Of a stretch of DNA of 64,000 nt, positions 33,677 through 45,870 are shown one piece after another. Position numbers and translations under genes: made by a program. Under the pieces are notes generated by a model. That model had not been told where the DNA came from. It searched no databases and saw only the letters and a list, made by a program, of their open reading frames with translations. Position 1 is the first letter of the stretch. The number at the start of each line of letters is the position of its first letter. Source of the DNA: Zoroaster sp. YZ-2022 (Eukaryota > Echinodermata > Asteroidea > Forcipulatida > Zoroasteridae); assembly GCA_029582265.1 (NCBI GenBank), contig JAQQFT010000023.1, positions 3,931,071-3,995,070 of the forward strand. The letters run 5' to 3'.

Positions 33677-34853
33677 AAGTTGTAACCTCCCGTTCTTTTC
33701 AGAACCACTACACCACAAAAATATTTCACATGGTGTCACCGCAATTAGTCTTACTTGTCTCTTCACCATGCAAAGCTCAAGTTTTCCTAAATGTTATGAT
33801 TGTTGTTGTAAATATTATTAGTGTCAACCAAAATTATTTAAAGGTACCTTGCTCATAAACTCTGACATGTCAGAGAATATTGCGACATCACAATTTATAA
33901 AGTACCTGCATGTATTATACATGCATGACATTGTAGACATGTTTTTTAATGTTTTCAGGCCTTAAACATTGTTGTTCACTGTTCAGACTATTTGTTTGTT
34001 TAAAAAAAATTAATTAATCAATTATTTAATTTCACAGAGCTTAACATTAGATATTACACTGATTACATCAAATTGATAACACGTCTAACGTTAGCATCAT
34101 TTTTTTAATTCAACTAATTGTACTCATGCCTAGGCTTCACTCTCCTAACGTTACAGACTATATTTACCACTATTTCAAAAGAGTCATGGAGGAAAAAAAC
34201 CACGTAACTCTTTGTTACATAAAACAGGGTACCCAAATTAGTCCCAACGTTTAAAGTAATAGTACCCATTCACTGGCGCCCATACCGTACACATTACTGA
34301 CTGCACTATCATCAAACTATGCATACTGATGCATCAACCAACGCGTTACAACACATTTGACATGTCTGAAGCCGGTTAAAATGCTTATTTTTTAAAACAA
34401 AGATTCTCGTAAATTTGTCATTGCCCAACTACCTCCCAAATTTAAATGTCATAATAATGTCTGTTTTCAACGATGAAACATCCACTGGTGATAAGAAAAA
34501 TTCAGAATATAGTGAAAACTCGCTTTTGTGGAAGGTTTTCTCCCCAGGTCTGCATATACACCCAACTGTTGGGAACATGTGGCGTTAATCGATTCAACGA
34601 CCTCGAAAAGAGCTATTATGACCTTTTTCAGAATAAATAGATTATGCTGACATAAAAAGAACCTAAAAGTTTTAGTCAATCACATAATACATTATGCGAA
34701 ACGAATTGATCAGAAACACAAATTTTTCAGGGTCCGATAGCCGGTCAATTATTTCGAAACGTTAACGCTCAATTCCTTAAACGTGCATACTAATGAGCAC
34801 GACCCGCGCTAAAATAGACTCAGCAACAGAGGCGCACTTTTTAGCGTTGAAAA
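33677..34853. other. No gene recognised
   Basis: AT-rich; the 70-residue minus-strand frame at 34,467-34,679 has no known motif. Confidence 0.35.
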
Positions 34854-34890
34854 TGTAACCAAATATCGTGTACTGCGATATTTGGTTACA
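34854..34890. repeat. Perfect 15-bp stem hairpin
   Basis: TGTAACCAAATATCG and its exact reverse complement are separated by the 7-base loop TGTACTG. Confidence 0.85.
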
Positions 34891-35049
34891 ATTATCTCAT
34901 GTACAATCAATATCTACGCTGTTTGCGTACGTTGTGCCCCTAGCCCAGACTAGCGTCTATTAGCCTTGCGGCGCTACACGAACTTTGATTCTTTCATGCA
35001 ACGTAATGAAACGTTATAAATATTTTACTTTTTAGGTAATTCGACACCT

Positions 35050-35275
35050 GATGACGTAATCATGACGTCACAGAAAACGGTTTCGTCTGCTTGTTATGTT
35101 CTGTTCATGTGTTAAGTTTGAAGGCTGTAAATGCTTTGCAAGGATGCCTTTGTTGCCGGACAGTCGCCACTGAGATTAAGAAAAAAAAAAAAAAAACAGT
35201 ACAAACAATAGGTGTTCGCGCTGCGCTTTTAACACCTAACAATAGTGTTCACGCTGCGCGTTCGAACACCTAATA
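35050..35275. repeat. CRE-like site and paired GC-rich repeats at array border
   Basis: ATGACGTAATCATGACGTCA lies near 35,050. An A tract (35,182-35,197) is followed by two related 33-bp units, each ending AACACCTA and sharing CGCTGCGC, directly before compound repeat copy 3. Confidence 0.7.
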
Positions 35276-36941
35276 AACGAAAGAGGCGCCATCCGCAACT
35301 TTAAACGTTAATAACTCCCCCCCGATGTCCAATTGAGCTCCCAAAATTTCAGAGGGGGGTCCTCTCCCCGCCCACCTCATCCTGATTTTTTACCCTTGAC
35401 CTACAATTTCTGGAATTTTATGAGGTTTTGATCAACAGACACCTTGGGAAATGTTCACGTTACCACCCGTCCGATTTGACAAAACACCGGAAAAGTTTGG
35501 GCGTCATAACAACCAACCTCGACCCGATCCGGATGAAATTCCACGATTAGACAGTCCAGGCCATGGTCAGTCAAAAAACATGAACCTCCCAATATTTACC
35601 GTTACAGAAATAAGAAAAGATAGCCTTTGAATAGGTAGGAGGCAAACGAAATCTTAAGGTCAGGGTCGGAGGGTCTCATCCTAAGGAGCAGAGAGGTCGA
35701 ATTTCATGATCAGCTCAAAAGTCATTTTGCGCAAAAATTTTCAACGACCCTCTCGAGCTGATTTCTCGGCCGTGTAATCAGCTCCTACCCCGCACGCCTT
35801 CGAGCCATCACGCCTCGCACGAATTTCTCTTGGACTTTTTTTCAAAACACTACTTACATCCAGATAATGGCGTGTCGTGGTCGAGTGGTTGAGCCCACTG
35901 ACTGGACCTCAAGTTCTGGTGTTGTCAGGTGTGGGCTGGGTTCGAGAGCGGAAGTGGCACGTGTTCCTTATGCAAGGCACTTTGCTTTGGACTTCGGATG
36001 GACATTAAGCCGTAGGTCCCTGTAGCCGTAGGTCCGCATTGAAGAACCCAGAACACTATCGTGGAAGGTAGGGTTTACCCTGGTGATTATGGTTCACATA
36101 GCAATAACCTTTCAGGTTTCCTCACGCTTACGAGCTATAGTGATTAAGTTCGCTTGTGAGGCATCCTAGTTTCATTACCAGAATAAATAATATTAATAAT
36201 AATAATAAGATAACTACTTTAGTACACAAGGCCCCCCAGTCAAACCAAATTTTCACACAAGAGAGAGGTGAACCGGTCAATGCAAAGTGCAAATAGTGGC
36301 ATATGACAACCCACCAAAAGAAGTTTGGTCATACAATTCTACATGACATGAAAAATGGCATTAATTTGTACACACACTTTTGAGTACAAGGGGCGTGGAT
36401 GAACACAAACAGGAGGGTGGTGGCCTTGGCCATGTGACACCGGGAGCGGACTAGGTGACAAACAACTAGGAGGAGTTATGGAGTCCTGGCCCTAACCAAT
36501 TGGATGATGATTGCAGTGTGTATCACTCTATTCCCCATTACCTGTGTACAAAAATCTCAGAAACACTAAATACATCCAGAAAAATAAATTAAAAATACAA
36601 GGACCCGCCAGTCGCCCAAAAATTTTCACACATGATAGTGGGTGAACTCACAATAACCATAGTAGTAGTGGCATTGACCACCCACCAAATGAAATTTGGG
36701 TCACACCATTCTACATGACATGAAAATACCATTACTTTGTACACACACATGTGGAGTACAAGGGGCGTGGCTTGATCACAAGCCGGAGGGTGGTGGCTTG
36801 GCCATGTGACACCGCGAGCGGACAAGGGTGACAAACAACTAGGAGGAGTTATGGGTCCTGGTCCTAACTAATTGATGATGATTGCATTTGTGTATCACCA
36901 TTATTCCATTACTCATGTACAAAATACAACAACAAAAAATT
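35276..36941 (+). repeat. Compound repeat, copy 3
   Basis: A full-length 1.67-kb unit with the same order of segments as copies 1-2: the GAAAGAGGCGCCATCCGCAA start, the GATCAACAGACACC block, a tRNA-Leu SINE head at about 35,872, and two 370-bp direct repeats. It joins copy 4 head-to-tail. Confidence 0.93.
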
Positions 36942-37397
36942 TAATAAACGAAAGAGGGCGCCATCCGCAACTTTAAACGTTATAACTCCGCCCCCCGATG
37001 TCCAATTGAGCTCAAATTTCATGAGGAGGTCCTTCACCCGCCCACCTCATCCTGATTTTTTTACCCTTGACCACAATTTCTGGAATTTTATGAGGTTTTG
37101 ATCAACAGACACCTACCAATGGAACCGTTCACGTTATCACCCGTCCGATTTGACAAAACACCGGAAAAGTTTGTGACGTCATAACTAACCAACCTCTGAC
37201 CCGATCCGATGAAATTCCACGATTAGACAGTCCAGGCCATGCTCAGTCACAAAACCATGAACCTCCTAATATTTACCGTTACAGAAATAAGAAAGATAGC
37301 CCTTTTGAAATAGGTAGGGAGGCGAAAACGAAATCTCTAAAGGTCAGGGGTCGGAGGGTCTCATCCTAGAGCAGAGAGTCGAATTTCATGATCAGCT
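36942..37397 (+). repeat. Compound repeat, copy 4, left part
   Basis: The unit runs to GAATTTCATGATCAGCT and is then interrupted by the Ty3/Gypsy element. The unit resumes at 42,432 with AGCTCAAAGTCATTTTGCG. Uninterrupted copies read GATCAGCTCAAAAGTC across the same point. Confidence 0.95.
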
Positions 37398-37891
37398 TGT
37401 GACTACCTTACTTTCATGTACATTTTGTAAATATTTACATCACGTGATGCAAAGGCCAATCAAGCCAGCTTTACTCGATCACTGGTACGCTGTACAGTGC
37501 TGTATATACGTTGTTTTCATTGACTTTTTCGCTGGTTTTTCGACGCACATGTTTTCTAGTTATTACCTTGCTTTTGGATTGTGAGTTTCTGCACTTTCGT
37601 CAGATATTTCTACCGCTTTTCGACCTTTTGAGGAGTTCATGTTAACCGTTAATCGTCATTGTATATCGTCTTTTGTTCGTTCGTCGTCTGTACTTTGAAC
37701 AATCCACGACACGTAATACTCAGTCTGAGGATACATGTACTACTACTTGCGTGCTCTCCGGTTTTTCCAGCCGACCAAAGCCCTGCGCCATTCTCCAGAT
37801 CAGACAACGTTGGGTGAGTTGAAATCTTACGTGGATAAACCTTTTCCATTGTTATTTGCGGAGTACAACAACTAAATATCAATTCCCTAAA
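37398..37891 (+). repeat. Left LTR of the Ty3/Gypsy element
   Basis: 494 bp, near-identical to 41,935-42,431. Contains a TGCTGTATATACG TATA-like box near 37,499. Relative to the right LTR it has about ten small indels and a few substitutions. Confidence 0.96.
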
Positions 37892-37892
37892 G

Positions 37893-37910
37893 TGGTGACC
37901 CATACACGTG
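37893..37910 (+). promoter_or_regulatory. Primer binding site
   Basis: TGGTGACCCATACACGTG begins two bases after the LTR. TGG at this place is expected for pairing with the CCA end of a tRNA; which tRNA is not clear. Confidence 0.75.
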
Positions 37911-37912
37911 AG

Positions 37913-40900
37913 ATGACTATGAAATCAGGGCCTTCAACCCCGGACCATGCAGCATCGCCGGTCAGTGCGGTATCCGTGAAACTCCCGCCGTACTGGCCCA
38001 ATGATCCAGTGATTTGGTTTGCGCAGGTTGAGGCGCAGTTCCTCACTCGCGGGATTACATCGGAGCTCACCAAGTACTCGTCGTCATACCTCTCGCAGCC
38101 TTCCATCGCTCAAGAGGTCAGAGATTTGTTGATCAACACACCGCCTGCCCAACCATATACCAAACTTAAGGAAGAACTCATCAAACGTACTAGTGAGTCA
38201 GAGCAAAAGCGCCTACAGAAGCTGCTAACAACGGAAGAGCTTGACAAAAGCCCTCGCAACTACTGCGCAAAATGGAGCAACTACTGGGATCGTACACTGG
38301 AGCCTCCATTCTAAAGCAGTTATTCATGCAACGTCTTCCGACCAATGTCCAGCTTATCCTGGCCTCAACAAGTGATGTGGATATCACACAACTCGCAAGG
38401 CTTGCGACAAAATCGTTGAAGTTTCACCGCCCGCTTCAGCAATCCAAGCCTGTGTCACGGTTCCAGCACCAGCACTCCTCTGGCTGCCGTCAAACCACCA
38501 GTTCCTTCTGAGTTACAACTGCTCCGTGCTCAGTAAAAGCTCACGGCTCAGATGGAGATGATGGTCCGACAAGATCATCGGCACAGCAGGAGCCGTAGCC
38601 GTGACAGCAGCCAGTATCGCCATAGAAATGATCGCAGTCCTTCTACCTCTGGGGACAACACCACAGATCTATGTTGGTATCACTGAAATATGGGGATAAG
38701 GCTCGTAACTGAAAGACCAATGTAGCTACGCACGCAAGCATGATTCACCTTCGGCCCGGGAAACTTCAAGCACAGCGAATAGGGGCGACTTCATCCGCTG
38801 GCACACCCATTCAATGTCGCCTTTTTCATGTGTTCGACAAGATCACTGGCTCAAGTTCCTTGTGGATACCGGTGCCGAGGTTAGCATCGTACCTCCTACG
38901 CCACGGGACAAGCAATACGTAAGAGTGATTTTGTGCTCGAGGCAGTCAACAAGACACGGATACCACATACGGTGAGCGTTCATTGACCATTGATTTGGGT
39001 TTACGACGTGCATGTCGATGGATTTTCACTGATTGCTGATGTGCCATTTGCAATTTTGGGAGCAGATTTCTTGCGACATTTTGGGTTATTAGACATGAAA
39101 ACAACAAGCTACAGATTCCACCACTAGTCTCAGTGTTCAAGGTATTACATCGTACACAGTACCCTCAGTCCTGTTTTACCGGCCTGACCTCGAACACTCG
39201 TTTTACAGCCATTTTAGGTCAGTTCCCAGCCATCACCCGGCCTTGCTTCAGGACACCACGCTGAAGCATGATGTCACCCATCACATCACAACAAAGGTCC
39301 ACCTGTTTCTGCAAGACCGCGACGTCTCGCTCCAGACAAACTGAAAGTGCTAAAGCTGAGTTCGATCACATGCTGCAATTGGGAATCATCCGCCCCTCGA
39401 AAGCAGCTGGTCGTCGCCTCTCCATATGGTCCCTAAAGGCACACAGGGTGATTGGCGACCATGCGGTGATTACCGTGCTCTTAACAATGCATCCGTCCCT
39501 CGACCGCCACCGATCCCGCACGTTCATGACATTACTCATCCTTACTGGACGAACCGTCTTCTCGAAGGTGGATCTAATCAGAGCGTACCATCAGATACCT
39601 GTCGAACCGAGTGACATTCCCAAGACCGCCATCACTACACCGTTCGCGTTGTTGAGTTTTGAGGATGCCATCGGTTTGCGCAATGCGCCCGACATTCCAG
39701 CGCTTCATTGATAAAGTCTTACGTGGGCTAGACTTTGTTTTGCCTACATTGATGATTTGCTCATCGCCAGCCACAGTGATGAGGAGCACGAGCTGCATCT
39801 TCGTACACTTTTGAGCCCTCGACCAGTATGGTGTGGTAGTGAATCCTGCAAATGCGAATTTGGTGTTCCGTCTCTGCATTTCCTAGGCCACCACATTGAC
39901 CAACATGAATTCGGCCGCTTGACACGAAAACCGATGCAGTCCAGCAGTTCCCAGTCCCAGTTTCGACGAAAATTGCGCGGTTCCTGGGTTTGGTCAATTT
40001 CTACGTTTCATCCCACATTGTGCTGCTGCACAGCCACTCACCGACCAGCTCGCGGGAAAACCTAGAGGGTACTGGAGCTCCCAGACACAGCAATCGTTGC
40101 TTTCGAGGCAGTCAAGCTAGCTTTGGCGAACGCAACCCATTTGTCGCACCTCGTTCTGATGTCGAGCTATGCTTGATGGTCGACGCCTCCGATTTCGCAG
40201 TGGCGAGTCCTACAACAGCAGGTCCATGGGACTGGCGACCCATTGCATTCTTTTCATCGACGGCTGCAACCCGCGGACAAGATACAGCACGTTTGGTCGT
40301 GAACTGTTAGCGACTTACCTTGCCATTCGTCATTTCCGTCATGTAGTGGAGGGTCGCACCTTCTTCATCTTCACAGATCACAAGCCGTTGACCCATGCAC
40401 TCGCAGCAAGTTCGATAGGTACCCACGCGAAATCCGCCAACTGACTACGTGTCGCAGTACACATCTGACATCAGACATGTTCAGAAAACACAATGAAGTT
40501 GTTGACGCCTTGTCACGCATCAGCCTGAACACTTTCGCTCCCAAGTCATCAACCCGATTGATTACCTGGTTATGGCCGCGCATCAGCGTAGGACGAGGAA
40601 TTACTCCAGCACAAACAGCAGTCCGTTCTTCAGTTACAGGATGTTCCACTACCCGCCAGCACAACCACCCTGTCATGTGACATGTCATGGGACACCTCGA
40701 CCATTTGTTCCCAGGCGCTGCGCCGAACAGCATTCGACTCCTTACACTCACTGTCGCATCCCGGAATTCGGCCACGCTCAAGCTTGTTGGAACGCGCTTT
40801 GTATGGCTCCAACATGAACCAGATGTTCGCTCGTGGGCTAAGAACTGCATGCATTGTCAGAGGTCCAAGGTGCACCGTCATACCATCCCCCTTGGGACCT

Positions 40901-41875
40901 TCATGTCACCCGATGCCCGATTTGATCATGTGCATATTGACCTTGTTGGCCCTTCCTCATCCAATGGTCCGTCCTACCACTCACGTGCATTGACCGTTTC
41001 ACACGATGGCCGGAGGCCATACTATACCGACATGACCGCCGAGACGGTCGCCAGTGCTTGTATGTCACTGGGTAGCGAGGTTTGGTACGTCCTCAATCAC
41101 GACCGACCGAGCGCCAGTTTGAATCAAACCTGTTCAACGCTTTGTCATCATTACTGGGCACTAGGCGCATTCGACGACTGCTTACCACCCCATCGCCAAC
41201 GGGTTGGTCGAGCGTTTTCACAGGCAGTTAAAGGCATCGCTCAAGGCGCAGGATGAGCCCAACCGGTGGACAGAAACGCTTCTCTTGTTCTGCTTGGCCT
41301 CCGTACAGTCGTCAAACGGGATATTGGTTGTTCCACAGCAGAGCTCGTTTATGGGACTACTCTCCGCCTGCCTGGACAGTTTGTGGTGCCAGTTCATGAT
41401 GCCAGTTTGACCTGGCAAATTATGTGCACCGGCTCCAGCGCGCAATGCGTCAGTTGGCACCAGTACCACACGGTCGCATGACCGCACCTCACAGCTTCAC
41501 AAGGACTTGTTGTCTTGCACACACGTTTTGTCCGATGTGATCACGTGCAAAGACCGCTCCCAACCTCCCTACAAAGGCCCGTATCAGTGTGCTCGAGCGA
41601 GCAGTCAAACACACACGCTGGACATCAATGGTAAGAGAGACACTGTCAGTTTAGATAGATTGAAGGTTGCCTATTTAGACGTAGACCACTCAACCGATTT
41701 TTCACCACCGTCACGGACAACTCATCGCTCCAATCCAGACCATCCTCCGACAATCCCACTTCTGCCACCAGGTGCGGTGCCCTACGCGACCAGCCCAGCA
41801 AGCTCCCCAGCAGACTACCCGTTCCGGCCGTCGCGTCCACTGGCCTGCACACTACGCTCAGTTCGACGTGGTTGA
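37913..41875 (+). pseudogene. gag-pol of the Ty3/Gypsy element, frameshifted
   Basis: Gag begins with ATG at 37,913 and is open to 38,314, with the conserved Gypsy gag pattern LPPYWPNDPVIWFAQVEAQF. It continues in another frame to about 38,510. The protease active site DTGAE is near 38,865. Reverse transcriptase has [14 protein letters not shown] near 39,440, [13 protein letters not shown] near 39,565 and the catalytic YIDD near 39,740. RNase H has its VDASD near 40,180 and a TDHKPL segment near 40,375. Integrase shows an HHCC-type zinc region with CMHCQRSK near 40,850, HIDLVGP near 40,945 (first catalytic Asp) and VERFHRQLK near 41,205. A GPY-like end is near 41,575-41,690. At least eight frame changes are needed, so the copy as written is inactive. 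Confidence 0.93.
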
Positions 41876-41920
41876 ACATTGTCTTCTGTAACTTTCGTTC
41901 CCTTCCTTACAGTTGCTCTC

Positions 41921-41934
41921 AGAGGGGGCTCATG
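41921..41934 (+). promoter_or_regulatory. Polypurine tract
   Basis: AGAGGGGGCTCATG lies directly before the right LTR, where the plus-strand primer is expected. Confidence 0.75.
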
Positions 41935-42431
41935 TGTGACTACCTTACTTTCATGTACATTTTGTAAATATTTACATCACGTGATGCGAAAGGCCAATCA
42001 ACGCCAGCTTTACTCGATCACTGGTACGCTGTACAGTGCTGTATATACGTTGTTTTCTTCATTGACTTTTTCGCTGGTTTTTCGACGCATGTTTTCTAGT
42101 TGTTACCTTGCTTTTGGATTGTGAGTTTTCATGCACTTTCGTCAGATATTTCTACCGCTTTTCGACCTTTTGAGGAGTTCATGTTAACTGTTAATCGTCA
42201 TTGTATATCGTCTTTGTTCGTTCGTCGTCTGTACTTTGTGAACAACCACGACACGTAATACTCAGTCTGAGGATACATGTACTACAATGCGTGCTCTCCG
42301 GTTTTCCAGCCGACCAAACCTCTGCGCCATTCTCCAGATCAGACAACGTTGGGTGAGTTGAAATCTTACGTGGATAAACCTTTCCATTGTTATTTGCGGA
42401 GTAGCAACAAACTAAATATCAATTCCCTAAA
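41935..42431 (+). repeat. Right LTR of the Ty3/Gypsy element
   Basis: 497 bp, matching the left LTR from TGTGACTACC to TTCCCTAAA; followed by the AGCT target duplication. Confidence 0.96.
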
Positions 42432-43567
42432 AGCTCAAAGTCATTTTGCGTCAAAATTTTCAACGACCCTCTCCGAGCTGATTTCTCGGCCGTGAATCAG
42501 CCCTACTCCCGCACGCCTTCGAGCCATCACGCCTCACACGAATTTCTTTTGGACTTTTTTTGTCAAAACACTACTACATCCAGATAATGGCGTGTCGTGG
42601 TTGAGTGGTTGAGTCCACTGACTGGACTCAAGTTCTGGTGTTGTCAGGTGTGGGGCTGGTCGAGAGCTGAAGTGGCACGTGTCCTTATGCAAGGCACTTT
42701 GCTTTGGACTTCGGATGGGACATTGCCGTAGGTCCGTGTAGCCGTAGGTCCGCACATTGAAGAACCCAGAACACTTATCGTGAAGGTAGGGTTTCCCGTG
42801 ATTATGGTTCACATAGCACCCTTTTCAGGTTTCCTCACGCTTACGAGCTATAGTGATTAAGTTCGATGTGAGGCATCCTTAGTTTCATTACCAGAAATAA
42901 ATATTAATAATAGTACTAAGATAACTACTTTATACACAAGGCCCCCAGTCAAACCAAATTTTCACAAGAGGGTGAACGTCAATGCAAGTGCAAATAGTGG
43001 CTATGACAATCACCAAAAGTTTGGGTCATACAATTCACATGACATGAAAAAATGGCATTAATTTGTACACACACTTTTTGAGTACAAGGGGCGGCATGAA
43101 CACAAACAGGAGGGTGGTGGCCTTGGCCATGTGACACCGGGAGCGGACTAGGGTGACAAACAACTAGAGGAGTTATGGAATCCTGGCCCTAACTAATTGG
43201 ATGATGATTGCATTTGTGTATCACCTCATTCCCATTACCTGTGTAAAAAAAACCCCAAAAAAATAAATACATCCAGAAAAAAAAATTAAAAAAAAGGGCC
43301 CCCGCCAGTGAAAATTTTCACACATAAAGGGGGTGAACTAAAAATAATCATAGTAAGTAGTACATTCCCCCCACCGGAAATTTAACCACCACATGACATG
43401 AAAAATCCCATTTTTTTCACACATTTGGGGTTTATTCCGGGGGGGTGGTCCTTTGGGGGGGGGAAAAGGGAAAAAATGGGGAGTTTCTGGCCCTTTAAAA
43501 TTGGATGATGATTGCATTTGTGTATCACCATTTTTATTACCATGTACAAAAAACAACAAAAAAATTT
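42432..43567 (+). repeat. Compound repeat, copy 4, right part
   Basis: Resumes the unit interrupted at 37,397. SINE head at about 42,588; both 370-bp direct repeats are present, the second (from about 43,240) becoming very noisy. Confidence 0.92.
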
Positions 43568-44690
43568 AATAAACGAAAGGGGCCCCATCCGCAACTTTAA
43601 AGTTAATAACCCCCCCCCGATGTCCAATTGATCAAATTTCTGGGGAGGCCCTTTCCCCCGCCACCTATCCTGATTTTTTACCTTGCCCTAAAATTTTAAT
43701 TTTTGGGTTTTGATCAACAGACCCTTGGGAACCCTTCACGTTATCACCCGTCCCATTTGACAAAACACCGGGAAAAATTTGACGTCAACTAACCCAACCC
43801 CTGCCCGATCCGGGTGAAATTCCACGATTAGACAGTCCCCCAAAGGTCAGTCAAAAAAACATGAACCCCCTTTTTTACCGTTACAGAAATAAGAAAAGAT
43901 GCCTTTGAAATGGTAGGGGGGGCCGAAACGAAATTCAAAAGGGCAGGGTCGGGGGTCCATCCAAGGGGCAAAAGGTCAATTTCGATCAGCTAAAGTCATT
44001 TTGGGCAAACTTTTTAAAGACCCCCCGAGCTGATTTCTGGCCCGGGAAACAGCTCCACTCCCCACGCCTTCGAGCCATCACGCTCCCGAATTTTTCCTTT
44101 GGGCTTTTTTTCAAAACACACTTTCATCCCGATAATGGCGTGTTGGGAGTGGTTAAATACTGGACTCAAGTTCTGGGGTTTTTGGGGGGGGGCTGGGTTT
44201 AAAACCGAAGTGGCACGTCTGTCCTTTGCAAGGGACTTCTTTGGACTTTGGATGGGAATTTGCCGAGGTCCCCGTGTGCCCTAGGTCCCGTTGAAGAACC
44301 CCGAAACTTTGTGGGGAGGGGGTTTCCCCGGTGATTATGGTTCAAAAGCGCCCCCGGGTTTTCCCCACGCTTACGACCCTATAGTGATTAAGTTCTTTTG
44401 GAGGCATTCTTAGTTTCATTACCAGAAATAAAAAAATTTAAAATAATAAAAATACTTTAAGTACACAAGGCCCCTCCCAGTCAAACCAAATTTTCACAAA
44501 AGAGAGGGGGGGAACCCGGTCAAGGGAAAGTGAAATAGTGGTTGGACAACCCACCAAAAGAATTTTTCCAAATTTACTTGACATAAAAAAATGGCTTTAA
44601 ATTTTTGTACACACATTTTTTTAGTACAAGGGGCGGGATGAACAAAAAAAAGTTGTTCCCCCCGTAAAAAATCGGATAGGTTTTCTTTTT
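43568..44690 (+). repeat. Compound repeat, copy 5, truncated and noisy
   Basis: Begins TTTAATAAACGAAAGGGGCC and follows the unit order through the SINE head (about 44,138) and the first direct repeat, breaking off near 44,640-44,690. Compared with copies 1-4 it has many missing bases and G/C runs, pointing to poor consensus rather than only age. Confidence 0.85.
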
Positions 44691-44984
44691 TGGGAAGGGG
44701 CCCCAAATGTTGTTTTTTATCTACCATTTTGGGGGACAGGCTGGCCAGCTGTCTCTATCAGTCATAACTGACTACGCACTTCCATTTTTTGTCTCCCTTT
44801 CCTTTTTCTGTTTAACCAAACCCTCCGCCCTAATTTTAGGAGCACAGAATCAGTGGTGCATACCTTCCCAACCTGTCTTGTCTGAACTTATTTAGGATGT
44901 CCTTCAAAATTTTCCTCCTGCATAGTCTTCGTAAATTGGGTTGACCTTATGCGGGAAGCACACGCTAAATTTTTTGAATCTCAG
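44691..44984. other. No gene recognised
   Basis: Nothing supported apart from runs of T and C. Confidence 0.35.
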
Positions 44985-45870
44985 TGTTTGCATTTTTAAT
45001 AAATATTGGGGTAAAATTTTTTGGATATTTGGGGTTTGATGTCCCCTACGATTTAAAAATCACAGACGTACTTTTGAAGCCATTATCTGAATCAGGGGCA
45101 AATTTTGTGTAGGGTTTAAAAAATAAAGATAATTGAGGTTTAATTTTTCAATTTTGGGGGGGTAAAACAGTATATTGCCCAAACCCGTGTTCTTTAAAAT
45201 TTTGTTTTTTTAAACTGTACTTTTTTTTAATTTCAGCAAGATGTAAAAATGTCGGACATTGACATTTACGCCTTATCCCAAAACCCTTCATTCAAAGTCA
45301 TCGGACATGATTTGTAAATTGGGGTTTTTTTTTTCCTTTCCCTTTTTGACTGATACATTAGCCAAAGATTGTTTCTGTGGTAAACACGAGGAGTACGGTG
45401 CATGACCATAATATGGGATCCCCCGGGTTTTTGAGCCACGCCGCCCCAAAATGGTTGCCCGGCTATGCTGGGGAAGGGAAGGGAATTTTGAATTTGGGTG
45501 TTGCATTTTGAATAAATATTGGGGTAAAATTTTTCCCTCATTTTTTAGGGTTTAGTCCCCCAGATGTTGAAAAATAAAGACGTATTTTTGGTCAATTAAT
45601 ATTATGGCTAATTTTGTGGGTTTTTAAAAAGACAAGAGTAAATTTGGGAGGTTTAATTTTCTTTTTTTGGGGAAAACAGAAAGGTCCAACTGTGTTTTTT
45701 CAAATTTGTTTATACAACTGTTTTTTAAAAAAAAAATCAGAAAAGATGAAAAATATCAGACATTGTACATTTACGACTATCCCAAATCTTCTTTCAAAGT
45801 CATGGGAAATGTTTTGGGTAAATTGCGGTTCTTTTTTTCTTCCGCCCGACATTAAATGTAATACACGATG
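44985..45870 (+). repeat. Two tandem copies of a roughly 500-bp unit
   Basis: Copy 1 is about 44,985-45,485 and copy 2 about 45,490-45,870. Shared landmarks: AATAAATATTGGGGTAAAAT, GACGTA(C/T)TTTT, GGTTTAATTTT, TCGGACATTGACATTTACG with its variant ATCAGACATTGTACATTTAC, and CTTCATTCAAAGTCAT with its variant CTTTCAAAGTCATGGG. Confidence 0.8.

Larger units (their letters stand above)
37398..42431 (+). mobile_element. Complete Ty3/Gypsy LTR retrotransposon
   Basis: A 5.03-kb element with two LTRs (494 and 497 bp) beginning TGTGACTACCTTAC and ending TCAATTCCCTAAA, flanked by the 4-bp duplication AGCT (37,394-37,397 and 42,432-42,435). A primer-binding-site-like TGGTGACCCATACACG follows the left LTR, and a purine-rich AGAGGGGGCT precedes the right one. 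The internal 4.04 kb encodes gag, protease, reverse transcriptase, RNase H and integrase in the Ty3/Gypsy order. It has no envelope-like frame. It sits inside compound repeat copy 4. The two LTRs are very similar and differ mostly by small indels, suggesting a fairly recent insertion whose broken frames may partly be consensus errors. Confidence 0.96.

Noticed and set aside
37649..37903. 84-residue frame in the LTR
   Set aside because: LTR sequence; an equivalent frame appears in the solo LTR but carries no conserved protein feature.
40371..40850. 159-residue minus-strand frame
   Set aside because: Antisense shadow of the Ty3/Gypsy RNase H-integrase region.
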